64,000 bases of DNA from Algoriphagus hitonicola (GTDB lineage: Bacteria; Bacteroidota; Bacteroidia; Cytophagales; Cyclobacteriaceae). The notes under the pieces are model-generated. The model had not been told where the DNA came from and ran no database searches. It saw only the letters and a list, made by a program, of their open reading frames with translations. The stretch is taken from NCBI RefSeq assembly GCF_900113375.1, contig NZ_FOPC01000004.1, positions 1 to 64,000 on the forward strand, in the 5' to 3' direction. Shown here one piece after another: positions 44,601 to 51,754 of the stretch. The stretch's first letter is position 1; each line of letters opens with the position of its first letter. A program made the translations under genes and the position numbers.

Positions 44601-45983
44601 TTGGAGCTTGGGCAAAGAAAGTCGAATCACCTGGCGTACGGTACTATCTTCCTGCCCCAGCAAAGGGGAAATTTCAAATCCCTCCACTTCTATTTGATCC
44701 AAAAAAGAAGAGATGGAAACCTTATCCCCATGAATCACATGGACGCCATCTGTCAGGTTAAGCGTGAAATCTTCCAATTCCATCGCTGCATCTTTTCCGT
44801 AAAAAAATTGATTTTCCCGTTTCGCAGCATCCCATCCCAGGTAGAAATCAGCCATTTTAAAATCCACATCCTCAATTTCGATTCTACTGCGTAGACTGTC
44901 TTCTGGATCAAGGGAAAAGAATTTTCCATTATTCACCGAAAACTCACGAATAGAAAAAGACTTTAAAATCCCATCAATCAAGGAATTTAAATCTCCCTCA
45001 CCCTTTACCTCCTCTTCCACGAGTTCCCTGGGGAAATGAGTCATCTGAAACTCCGGGTCATTGAGCACGATCTCCTCGATCTCAACTTCGGAAGTTAAAA
45101 ATGCCTGATTTAGATCAAAATTATTTACGTTCAACTCATCCAACTTAAGATCATAATAGGCCCGACTGGGAATTTCTCGGTTTGGACTTAATCGAAATCT
45201 CTGAATGTCAATTAGATTTTCCAGAGAACTGACTAATACTTTGTCCGCAAATATCACATGAACTTCATCGGAAAGCGGAAACTCGACCTGTTCCAGGTCA
45301 AACTCAAATCCCTTGGCATTAAATGGTGTATCCCAGTCTGTCCCAGTCGTCCAGTCCACATCCTCAATCATCACTTTCGTATTTTGAGCTTTTAGGGATT
45401 TTTGGCTCAGGAAATTCAGGAAAAACAAATCGGCATGATTGATCTCAATCGCTTCGATAAATAATCCTCCAAATGGTATCCGCTGAATACTTTTTTGAAT
45501 CTCCTCTTCTAATTCCTTGACCGGAGATCGCTTGACAAAGCCAGATGAAGAGTCAGCGGCCTCTTTATCCCTATTGGGTAAAATCAATCCCAAATCAGGA
45601 TTATCAAGTTCGATTTTGCCCACCCGAAAAACCTTTTCAGACCAATCATACCAAATATCCAATACAGCAATCTCATCAAGGGTGAAATCAAAAACCACCT
45701 GCTCACTACTGACTCGGTTTCCCTCGATAGGCTTCATCACGATGCCATTTAAAAAGACCCCTCTCCGCAAAAGGGAGAAGTTAAGCCGGTTAAAATCTAC
45801 CTGATAGACTCCCCCTGTAGCCTCATTTATTTTGTCTCGGGTCCAGTTAACTAAAAAAAAGTTAGATCCGAAATAAATCAAAAATTCCAAAAACAGAACC
45901 CCAAGAAAAATAATGGTAAAAATTCGGACAAATTTTTTCCGTAAGGGATGTTTGGATAGTTTTTCCTTGATGCGACGAATCAT
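41634..45983 (-). CDS. large AsmA/TamB-like periplasmic protein
   Basis: The 1449-residue protein has one N-terminal membrane helix (about 20-42) and a long beta-rich body with no cysteine motif. The sentence 'short strand - D..H.I.ADK..ISS - ...FxLxP - ...L.L..L.L' recurs six times at intervals of about 172-185 residues, for example LSDEVHVIFADKVLVSS, LTDGVHVIHGDKVSISS and LRDNLHLFTADRILIDS. The topology and repetition resemble AsmA/TamB/YhdP-type proteins, whose repeated beta grooves move phospholipids to the outer membrane. That role is an inference; the family call is moderate. The gene ends in a basic/acidic tail (VRRKDEEE) and lies just downstream of tRNA-like element 1 and its terminator. 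Confidence 0.65.
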   Translation of the reverse strand: MIRRIKEKLSKHPLRKKFVRIFTIIFLGVLFLEFLIYFGSNFFLVNWTRDKINEATGGVYQVDFNRLNFSLLRRGVFLNGIVMKPIEGNRVSSEQVVFDFTLDEIAVLDIWYDWSEKVFRVGKIELDNPDLGLILPNRDKEAADSSSGFVKRSPVKELEEEIQKSIQRIPFGGLFIEAIEINHADLFFLNFLSQKSLKAQNTKVMIEDVDWTTGTDWDTPFNAKGFEFDLEQVEFPLSDEVHVIFADKVLVSSLENLIDIQRFRLSPNREIPSRAYYDLKLDELNVNNFDLNQAFLTSEVEIEEIVLNDPEFQMTHFPRELVEEEVKGEGDLNSLIDGILKSFSIREFSVNNGKFFSLDPEDSLRSRIEIEDVDFKMADFYLGWDAAKRENQFFYGKDAAMELEDFTLNLTDGVHVIHGDKVSISSFLDQIEVEGFEISPLLGQEDSTVRQVIRLSLPKLQLDEANLKKLYNEAILDVDLLEMNQPQVEFIDRVAQRDSTRRFSAQKLLQGYLDEVNIGLLSINEGTMQFQNESGDRSDNVNFEKFSLQLEDVFIKPESSASMRDLLLAEELVLSLDQYQLKLRDNLHLFTADRILIDSKRRLVEVSNFSLKPEKPDQIQQLLDTYGKSATIDLTVPVFQLQGIDVRAALLDEELLIDYILVSQPHLIYNQLRKRNSGGNREFSASSQEIQDLLSDYFKVVSIDSVGFFQGKMDFTDITGRQEVSFSEEDLSLVVRDFYYAPGQELDIDRSFFSDEIILNLAGYSFSLAKGDYDVSTGNVQYNTKTQAITIDSLVLNPGPQLESKLALSLVLPKLTLEGLDLEDFLYENRLDLSKLSVEGSQINLDIEPEFVRKEERSNRNSGAFSRSIDFLRIQEILAKESDLRLTFQIANQEVESIQATFDVSVSDFFLDEEMENELILAELFDEISLAVNDFSFALPDSLHQIRFSEVLINNKGDETVFLGLEIEPVDLENSEGVLFSGKIDELGIRNNTLAEIQRTGRVNLESIRISGPDMRVYLDTASTQNSSGQSGPRSKNEEAFVHTLMLQNLMITEGKIEFHQKGKGPIPRLGFQGIDLALNDLDFDLLNFSSGAQANFFLDEDLKLSVKDYELYSKDSMEIFRADKISFSERNLLLEGVAYKPAMGTYEYLRKKGYQTDAIRLDLERVSVESIDLEQMISGEGMQAKRVIASQMKLDVLRDKRIPLREGQVKPMPQEILQNLPFNLRVDSVFLHQGFVRYQEFVANSMSPGKVEFHDLEAVLTPFAISEPNREYPIDDSYVLASAKLMGTGELDLQVQMHFDDPYPMEVTAQLDTFNLQQINHILSRGAFLRINSGDVKKGDWSFRLDKEEAFGRMDFRYEGLNVSFLDSVSLTKGTGKLGRMTFLANTLIKNNNPRKFLGNVVRSDIYLKRDQSKFIFNAWWKATLTGLKGSVGLGQPQLPVRRKDEEE

Positions 45984-46027
45984 CGGAGTGAATTTGATGT
46001 AAAATAACTAATTACTCCAGATAAAAG

Positions 46028-46053
46028 AAAAGCAGCACCGAGATGCTGCTTTT
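46028..46053 (-). terminator. intrinsic terminator after tRNA-like element 1
   Basis: AAAAGCAGCA (46028-46037), loop CCGAGA, TGCTGCTTTT (46044-46053): a 10-bp perfect stem, followed on the minus strand by CTTTT. It begins 6 nt after the 3' end of the tRNA-like element and lies before the start of the AsmA-like gene. Confidence 0.85.
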
Positions 46054-46058
46054 TATTG

Positions 46059-46195
46059 CTGTAGGAGAAGGATTCGAACCTCCACGGAGTAGTTAGGCTA
46101 TAGTCCGGTTTGTGCTACGCTTTTTCCCACCGATAATTATCGGTACTCCACCCCCGAGACAGGAGGGCTTGTCTGCCAATTTCAACATCCTACAG
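46059..46195 (-). ncRNA. tRNA-like element 1 (class II cloverleaf, oversized variable arm)
   Basis: On the minus strand the 137 nt read as acceptor CTGTAGGA/TCCTACAG (8 bp, or 7 bp with G73), D-arm TTG-AAATTGGCAGA-CAA exactly as in tRNA-Leu, anticodon arm CCCTC-CTGTCTC-GGGGG, and T-arm GGAGG-TTCGAAT-CCTTC. Between the last two lie 67 nt where a class II tRNA has about 12-24. This variable region opens with GGAGTA/TACTCC pairing and contains a perfect 16-nt palindrome (46129-46144). The formal anticodon would be GUC, but position 37 is U, unusual for a working tRNA. CCA is not encoded. It may be a modified tRNA, a tRNA-like regulatory RNA or a decayed gene. Confidence 0.6.
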
Positions 46196-46245
46196 TATAT
46201 ATCTTTAAAAGCTTTCGCTTTAAATCGCAATTTAAAAGCGACAAA

Positions 46246-46374
46246 TTAACTTACGAACCAAAAACCGATTCGTCTCCATTGCTTAATTCGCCGCTCTAAA
46301 ACTTCAGCTCTTCTTTTAAGAGCTTGTTTAATAGGTCTGAGATCAATTCGTTCGTTTGGAAGTGCTTGACTCAT
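46246..46374 (-). CDS. possible small basic protein (42 codons)
   Basis: This short ORF lies between the two tRNA-like elements on the same strand: ATG at 46374, TAA at 46246. It codes for MSQALPNERIDLRPIKQALK, then RRAEVLERRIKQWRRIGFWF, then VS. It is strongly basic, predicted helical, with an aromatic end. A -7-like box (TAATTTTG, 46391-46384) lies 10 nt upstream. I do not recognise it. Coding is supported only by the open frame and composition, so it may be spurious. Confidence 0.3.
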   Translation of the reverse strand: MSQALPNERIDLRPIKQALKRRAEVLERRIKQWRRIGFWFVS

Positions 46375-46383
46375 TCATTGAGT

Positions 46384-46391
46384 CAAAATTA
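46384..46391 (-). promoter_or_regulatory. possible -7 box, TAATTTTG
   Basis: TAATTTTG on the minus strand fits TAnnTTTG and could drive the 42-codon ORF and tRNA-like element 1. There is no TTG at the right -33 distance (the nearest is about 29 nt away), so this is weak. Confidence 0.25.
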
Positions 46392-46544
46392 GAAAAACCA
46401 TTTGTTTTTTAAAATTTTGACAAAGAAATAGTTTGTTTTTTTAAGTATTTTTATCAAAAACCGATTTTCATTAGCAATTCCGAATTCAAACGATAAAAAT
46501 TCTTTCTTCAATTAAGAAAATGGTAATGCGGAAAAGGCATAAAA

Positions 46545-46573
46545 AAAACCATGAAACAAAATTTCATGGTTTT
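46545..46573 (-). terminator. intrinsic terminator after tRNA-like element 2
   Basis: AAAACCATGAAA (46545-46556), loop CAAAA, TTTCATGGTTTT (46562-46573): a 12-bp perfect stem, continued on the minus strand by a run of Ts (eight in all). It starts about 30 nt after the 3' end of element 2. Confidence 0.88.
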
Positions 46574-46604
46574 AGTCAATTAACAATAAACCCAAAATAA
46601 CCTG

Positions 46605-46731
46605 CTGTAGGAGAAGGATTCGAACCTCCACGGAGTAGTTAGGCAAATTTACGAGCTCGCTAAAATGCTTTATTCTATGGTCTCCACCCCCGAGACAGGA
46701 GGGCTTGTCTGCCAATTTCAACATCCTACAG
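46605..46731 (-). ncRNA. tRNA-like element 2 (class II cloverleaf, oversized variable arm)
   Basis: The 127 nt share with element 1 an identical 5' part of 50 nt (acceptor, D-arm, anticodon arm and TGGAG) and an identical 3' part of 40 nt (GCCTAACTACTCCGT, T-arm, acceptor). The copy-specific middle is 37 nt (47 in element 1) with no clear similarity between copies, giving a variable arm of 57 nt. The arms add up exactly to the length: 8+2+17+1+17+57+17+8. It has its own promoter upstream and its own terminator downstream, so it is probably transcribed alone. As in element 1, anticodon loop CUGUCUC has U at position 37. Confidence 0.62.
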
Positions 46732-46783
46732 TATAGTGTTTAAAATCTGGTTAGCTTCCCTTTTGTTAGCTACCTTGATGATT

Positions 46784-46816
46784 CAAATATACAAGGATTC
46801 GATTCTTTTTTGCAAA
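46784..46816 (-). promoter_or_regulatory. promoter of tRNA-like element 2
   Basis: On the minus strand TTTG (46816-46813), a 21-nt spacer and TATATTTG (46791-46784) match the Bacteroidota -33/-7 consensus. Transcription would start near 46777, about 45 nt before the 5' end of the element, leaving a leader to be trimmed as for a tRNA precursor. Confidence 0.62.
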
Positions 46817-47014
46817 TTATTCAAGATTTAATCTAAATTTTTACATTATAATTAATGAAATCGATTGAATTTTAATTAATCATCAATTTTAAAACCAATT
46901 ACTTCTGCATAATTGACAAATCATTAATGAAATCCACAGGAATTGGAGTTTCTCAAAAAATGAGCTTTGAAATTTAGCTTTTTTCAAAATTTGGGAGAAA
47001 AAGATAGCTATCAA

Positions 47015-48049
47015 TCAATTGGAAATAACATAGCCTTCCCATTTTTCAAGAACTCGGAGAAAATCCTCGGGCAATTCTGAATCAAAAAATAACTTCTCCT
47101 GGGTTTTAGGATGAATGAATCCCAATGATTTGGCATGCAAGGCCTGTCTCGGCATAATCTCAAAACAATTTTGAATAAATGATTTATACTTCGAAAACTG
47201 AGTTCCTTTCCGGATTTTATCTCCTCCATACATGGCATCGTTAAACAACGGGTGGCCGAGGTATTTCATATGTGCCCGGATCTGATGAGTGCGGCCGGTT
47301 TCCAGATTGCACTGAATCAAACTCACATAGCGGAGCCTCTTCAGTACTTTCCAATGAGTGATCGCATGCTTTCCTTGGGAGCCATCCGGAAAGATGTCCA
47401 TCACTTTTCGGTCTTTAGCGCTTCTCCCTATATGTCCGGTCACCGTACCTTGATCTTCTTCCGGTTCACCCCAAACCAACGCATAATAGGTCCGCTCGAT
47501 CGTGTGATGAAAAAATTGCGCAGCCAAATGAGTCATGGATTCCTCATTTTTGGCAATGACTAAGAGCCCTGAGGTATCCTTGTCGATGCGGTGTACCAGT
47601 CCAGGACGGCCGGCATTTCCTTTCATCTCCGGTAAATGCTCAAAATGATACACCAAGCCATTGACCAATGTCCCAGTCCAGTTGCCATGAGCTGGATGAA
47701 CGACCATTCCCGGAGGCTTATTGACGACCATCAAATCCGTATCTTCATAAATAATATCCAAAGGAATATTTTCAGCCAACACCTCCGTCTCCCGGGGAGG
47801 CATGGTCAGCATAATCTTAATTTCGTCGTTGGGTTTGATTTTATAATTGGACTTAGTCGGCTGTCCATTGACCAGAATAGTCCCCGAATCTATGGATTGC
47901 TGAACCCTGTTTCTGGAAGCGTTGGCGATCTTATCGGTGATAAATTTATCGATGCGTGTTGAGGTTTGTCCTTTGTCCACCACCAGTCGATAGTGTTCGT
48001 AGAGTTCAACCTCCTCTTCATCAAAATCTTCTTCTCCCATTTTATTCAT
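47015..48049 (-). CDS. rluD: RluD-family 23S rRNA pseudouridine synthase
   Basis: The enzyme makes pseudouridines in 23S rRNA (RluD: helix 69). The 344 residues comprise an acidic N-terminus, an S4 domain (about 30-80, TRIDKFITDKIANASRNRVQ) and the catalytic domain with the family motif HRIDKDTSGL, where Asp156 is catalytic. RTHQIRAHMKYLGHPLFND is near residue 260. A start at codon 4 (MGEEDFDEE) is possible. It is divergent from the desulfhydrase-like gene with 52 nt between. RluD fits better than RluA or RluC because of the S4 domain and sequence style, but the target is inferred. Confidence 0.88.
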   Translation of the reverse strand: MNKMGEEDFDEEEVELYEHYRLVVDKGQTSTRIDKFITDKIANASRNRVQQSIDSGTILVNGQPTKSNYKIKPNDEIKIMLTMPPRETEVLAENIPLDIIYEDTDLMVVNKPPGMVVHPAHGNWTGTLVNGLVYHFEHLPEMKGNAGRPGLVHRIDKDTSGLLVIAKNEESMTHLAAQFFHHTIERTYYALVWGEPEEDQGTVTGHIGRSAKDRKVMDIFPDGSQGKHAITHWKVLKRLRYVSLIQCNLETGRTHQIRAHMKYLGHPLFNDAMYGGDKIRKGTQFSKYKSFIQNCFEIMPRQALHAKSLGFIHPKTQEKLFFDSELPEDFLRVLEKWEGYVISN

Positions 48050-48101
48050 GCCGTAAAATTAAAAGGATCTGCCTTAACTTTACTACACTTGACCATTTCA
48101 C

Positions 48102-49025
48102 ATGCTCGTAGCCAATCCCATCATCAATCAGCCCCTCGATCATCCAATTTTGGAAAAAAGCGGAATCGGGCTTTCCATCAAGCGACTTGATTGGGTTCAC
48201 CCGGAGGTCTCTGGCAATAAATTTTTCAAACTGAAATACAATCTGGAACAGGCTCAAAAGCAGTCAACTATCCCCATTTTGACTTTTGGAGGGGCGTATT
48301 CCAATCATATTCAAGCCACTGCAGCTGCCGCAAATTCACTAAATCTCAAATCGATCGGGGTGATTCGGGGTGAAGAAACCCTACCCCTAAATCCCACCTT
48401 GGAAGCTGCCCAAAAAAATGGAATGAAATTCCATTATCTGAACCGGTCAGACTATCGAAAGAAAACTTCTCCTGAAATTCTGAAGGACTTCAGAGAGCGA
48501 TTTGGTGAATATTATCTTATTCCCGAGGGAGGAACCAATAGTTTTGCCATCAAAGGCACAGCTGAGATTTTGGAGCCGGAGGACCATAACTTTGATCTGC
48601 TGACGGTATCCATCGGGACTGGAGGAACTTTTGCCGGAATTTTAAACCAAATGAATTCTCAGCAAAAACTTCTCGGATTTTCCGCCTTGAAAGGAGAGTT
48701 TATTCATGCCGAAATTCAATTACTCCTTGAAAAATACGATATGATCCCAAAGGGAAAATATGAAATCATCACCGCCTATCATTTTGGAGGCTATGCCAAC
48801 TATCAGCAGGCCTTGATCGATTTTATTTGGTGGTTTTATGAGCAATTTGGCATTCCGCTGGACCCGATTTACACGGGCAAACATTTTTTTGGAATCTGGG
48901 ATAAAATTGAAAAGGGTGAATTTCCAAAAGGGACCAAAATATTAAGTATTCATACAGGAGGCCTACAGGGAATCGCCGGTTTTACCGAGAGAACTGGAAT
49001 TAAGCTCCCACCTCTTTCAGGGTAA
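48102..49025 (+). CDS. PLP-dependent D-cysteine desulfhydrase / ACC deaminase-like protein
   Basis: Fold type II PLP enzyme of 307 residues. SGNKFFKLKYNLEQA (37-51) holds the likely PLP lysine Lys40, and TFGGAYSNHIQATAAAA is the neighbouring substrate/PLP loop with the conserved SNH. The glycine-rich phosphate site is VSIGTGGTFAGIL. Family members degrade D-cysteine to pyruvate, sulphide and ammonia, or open 1-aminocyclopropane-1-carboxylate; in Bacteroidota the substrate is mostly untested. The usual R after GNK is replaced by F. Its 3' end overlaps the convergent AlbA_2 gene by 26 bp. Confidence 0.85.
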   Translation: MLVANPIINQPLDHPILEKSGIGLSIKRLDWVHPEVSGNKFFKLKYNLEQAQKQSTIPILTFGGAYSNHIQATAAAANSLNLKSIGVIRGEETLPLNPTLEAAQKNGMKFHYLNRSDYRKKTSPEILKDFRERFGEYYLIPEGGTNSFAIKGTAEILEPEDHNFDLLTVSIGTGGTFAGILNQMNSQQKLLGFSALKGEFIHAEIQLLLEKYDMIPKGKYEIITAYHFGGYANYQQALIDFIWWFYEQFGIPLDPIYTGKHFFGIWDKIEKGEFPKGTKILSIHTGGLQGIAGFTERTGIKLPPLSG

Positions 49026-49644
49026 AATAATCCTCGGACTCCTGAGGATGAATCTGAAGGACATTTGCCAAAACCAATCGAACAAGCGTTTTACTAGCCA
49101 AAAAATACGGAAGCTTTGCCAATCGGGCATATTCTTTCATGGTGATTTTGCCCATTTCCTCCAGGGATTTCATCAAGATTTCTTCTTTTTTCCCGTAGGT
49201 AAAGACGGTGTCTTTCGGATCTCTTCCACGCTTCAAAATTTCCCATACTTCCCTACTTGCTTGAACGCTCCGATCGGCCACGCGGACAAATGCTTGTTTC
49301 CGCTGCTTTTCCTGAATGTAATGTGGCCTGACTTTACTTTGTGGAATCAAAAATGCTGCGACTCCTTTTTTCTCGGAAAGCTTCACCGAACTAACCTGAT
49401 ACTCCAATAAAGGGGAAATCAAGTCTTTGATGGCTTTTTCCAAGACAAAAACCTCTTCTTCGATAAACCGCTGACCACTGACCGTCCCATCATCGTCCAC
49501 CCCGACTAGCAAAGTCCCTCCGGCAGTATTTGCCAAGGCCACCAGTTCCCTCACCACCTTTTCCGGAAAGGCAATCTTTTTTTTAAATTCCAATGTAAGA
49601 CCCTCGCCCTTTGCTGCCAGGGTCTTTATTTCTTGAAGTGTCAT
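49000..49644 (-). CDS. AlbA_2 (Schlafen-like) domain protein, possible transcriptional regulator
   Basis: The 214-residue protein has an N-terminal AlbA_2/Schlafen-type domain (LEFKKKIAFPEKVVRELVA, then NTAGGTLLVGVDDDGTVSG), followed by HYIQEKQRKQAFVRVADRS and a C-terminal winged-helix-like part (GKITMKEYARLAKLPYFLAS). The family is annotated as ATP-binding or nucleic-acid binding, and its cellular role is unclear. It lies 7 nt after uvrB and is probably co-transcribed. Its end overlaps the convergent desulfhydrase-like gene by 26 bp. Confidence 0.82.
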   Translation of the reverse strand: MTLQEIKTLAAKGEGLTLEFKKKIAFPEKVVRELVALANTAGGTLLVGVDDDGTVSGQRFIEEEVFVLEKAIKDLISPLLEYQVSSVKLSEKKGVAAFLIPQSKVRPHYIQEKQRKQAFVRVADRSVQASREVWEILKRGRDPKDTVFTYGKKEEILMKSLEEMGKITMKEYARLAKLPYFLASKTLVRLVLANVLQIHPQESEDYFTLKEVGA

Positions 49645-49651
49645 TGTTCGG

Positions 49652-51694
49652 TTAATTTCCCGGGCCTCTTTTCAATTCTTCCAATCGGGCCTTTTGGGCT
49701 TGCCACTCATCCCGAAGCCGGGCAGCCTCCATGAAATTCAGCTCTTTGGCGGCCTTTTCCATTTGTTTCTGCGTTTGAGCAATCAGTTTTTCGAGCTTGT
49801 CAATGCTCAAATATTGCACCACTGGGTCAGCTGCAAAAGCTGCCTCTCCCGGCATCGGTTCAGCATAGACTTTTGCCTTCTTTTTGGAATCCGCCACTTT
49901 GGTTTGTCCCATGATTTTATCACGGGATTTGATTACGGTAGTTGGGGTGATACCATGTTCTTCATTATAGACCATTTGCAAAGCTCTTCGACGTTTGGTT
50001 TCGTCGATGGCCATTTGCATGGAATCTGTGATTTTATCCGCATACATGATGACACGCCCTTCTGAATTACGGGCTGCCCGACCGATAGTCTGTACCAAAC
50101 TCCGCTCATTTCGCAGAAAACCCTCTTTATCCGCATCCAAAATTGCGACCAATGAAACCTCAGGAAGGTCAAGCCCTTCTCTCAATAAGTTTACACCCAC
50201 TAGCACATCAAATACACCCAGTCGCAATTCCCGAAGAATCTCAACTCGATCCAGCGTTTTGACCTCCGAGTGAATATATCGGGATTTTACACCCGCTCGT
50301 TCCAGGTATTTTTGAAGTTCTTCTGCCATTCGCTTGGTCAAGGTAGTCACCAAAACCCGGGCGTCGGTTTGAATCGTCTGATCAATTTCTTCCAAAAGAT
50401 CGTCAATTTGATTTTGACTCGGTCTCACTTCAATGGTAGGATCCAATAGCCCTGTCGGTCTAATAATCTGCTCTACAACTACTCCCTCTGTCAGCCCCAA
50501 TTCATAATCGGCCGGAGTTGCAGAAACATAGATTACCTGATTGGTCAAATCTTCAAATTCATCAAATTTCAGCGGCCGATTGTCCAAAGCGGAAGGCAAT
50601 CGAAAGCCAAAATCCACCAGATTCACCTTACGGGATCGATCTCCACCCCACATCGCCCGAACCTGTGGTACGGTCACATGGCTTTCGTCAATCACCATCA
50701 AGAAATCATCCGGAAAATAATCCAGCAAACAGAATGGACGCATTCCAGGCTGACGTCGGTCAAAATATCGGGAATAGTTTTCTACTCCCGAGCAATAACC
50801 CAACTCTCGGATCATTTCCAAATCAAATTCCGTTCGCTCCTGAAGCCGCTTGGCTTCCATAAACTTCCCCTCTTTCTCAAAAAAGTTAACCTGAGCCACC
50901 ATGTCATCTTGGATTTCCTTGATGGCCGTGGTAATGGTATCCCGTCCAGTTACAAAGAGATTTGCAGGAAAAATCGAAATGATCTTTTCGTCATTTAGTT
51001 TTTTGCCAGATACAGGATCTATTCGCTGAATGGCTTCAATCTCATCTCCCCAAAAGAAAATCCGATAACCCCAATCGGCATAAGCCACGAAGATATCCAC
51101 CGTATCACCTTTGACCCGAAATGTCCCGTGAGTCAGATCCTGATGAGTACGTGAATACAAAATATCCACGAGCTTAAACAGCAATTGATTGCGGGGTATC
51201 CGATCTCCTTCTTGAAGTTTCACTACATTTTTGGCAAATTCTTCCGGGTTTCCGATACCATAAATACAGGAAACCGATGCCACCACGATCACATCTCTCC
51301 TTCCTGTCAACAGGGCTGAAGTGGCACTCAGCCGCAACTTTTCGATTTCCTGATTGATAGAGAGATCCTTCTCGATATAGGTACCCGAACTGGGAATAAA
51401 GGCCTCCGGCTGATAATAATCGTAATAGGAGATGAAATATTCGACCGCATTTTCGGGAAAAAACTGCTTAAACTCTCCGTAAAGTTGAGCGGCAAGGGTT
51501 TTATTATGGCTCAAGACCAAGGTAGGTTTCTGAACTTGCTGAATGACATTGGCGACCGTGAAGGTCTTACCCGATCCGGTCACTCCCAGCAAAACCTGGG
51601 ATTCATCTCCAGCATTTATTCCTGAGGTGAGTTGCCGAATCGCCTCCGGTTGGTCTCCTGTAGGTTGATAATCAGATGTCAGTTTAAATTCCAT
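49652..51694 (-). CDS. uvrB: excinuclease ABC subunit UvrB
   Basis: UvrB is the damage-verifying helicase-like subunit of nucleotide excision repair. The 680 residues include the P-loop GVTGSGKT (37-44), the beta-hairpin region with YYDYYQPEA, helicase motifs [22 protein letters not shown] and QTIGRAARN, and the C-terminal UVR coiled coil for UvrC binding ([20 protein letters not shown]). The length is typical. It is the first gene of a short unit with the AlbA_2 protein. Confidence 0.98.
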   Translation of the reverse strand: MEFKLTSDYQPTGDQPEAIRQLTSGINAGDESQVLLGVTGSGKTFTVANVIQQVQKPTLVLSHNKTLAAQLYGEFKQFFPENAVEYFISYYDYYQPEAFIPSSGTYIEKDLSINQEIEKLRLSATSALLTGRRDVIVVASVSCIYGIGNPEEFAKNVVKLQEGDRIPRNQLLFKLVDILYSRTHQDLTHGTFRVKGDTVDIFVAYADWGYRIFFWGDEIEAIQRIDPVSGKKLNDEKIISIFPANLFVTGRDTITTAIKEIQDDMVAQVNFFEKEGKFMEAKRLQERTEFDLEMIRELGYCSGVENYSRYFDRRQPGMRPFCLLDYFPDDFLMVIDESHVTVPQVRAMWGGDRSRKVNLVDFGFRLPSALDNRPLKFDEFEDLTNQVIYVSATPADYELGLTEGVVVEQIIRPTGLLDPTIEVRPSQNQIDDLLEEIDQTIQTDARVLVTTLTKRMAEELQKYLERAGVKSRYIHSEVKTLDRVEILRELRLGVFDVLVGVNLLREGLDLPEVSLVAILDADKEGFLRNERSLVQTIGRAARNSEGRVIMYADKITDSMQMAIDETKRRRALQMVYNEEHGITPTTVIKSRDKIMGQTKVADSKKKAKVYAEPMPGEAAFAADPVVQYLSIDKLEKLIAQTQKQMEKAAKELNFMEAARLRDEWQAQKARLEELKRGPGN

Positions 51695-51754
51695 AATATA
51701 TGCTCCAAGTAACCCAACATCAAAAGGGGTAACAAAAGTTTTAAAGCCGCCGGA

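Noticed and set aside
41745-44894. Plus-strand open frames opposite the AsmA-like gene
   Set aside because: The minus-strand frame is unbroken for 1449 codons with clear internal repeats. The opposite frames are short and featureless.
46059-46195. An ordinary tRNA-Asp (anticodon GUC) or tRNA-Leu gene
   Set aside because: The D-arm is Leu-like, the formal anticodon is GUC, position 37 is U, and the variable arm is 67 nt. These features do not agree with any normal isotype, so I list it only as tRNA-like.
46059-46731. tmRNA or a group I/II intron in a tRNA
   Set aside because: The inserts (37 and 47 nt specific part) are too short for an intron and sit in the variable arm rather than the anticodon. 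There is no tag-peptide frame or pseudoknot region as in tmRNA.
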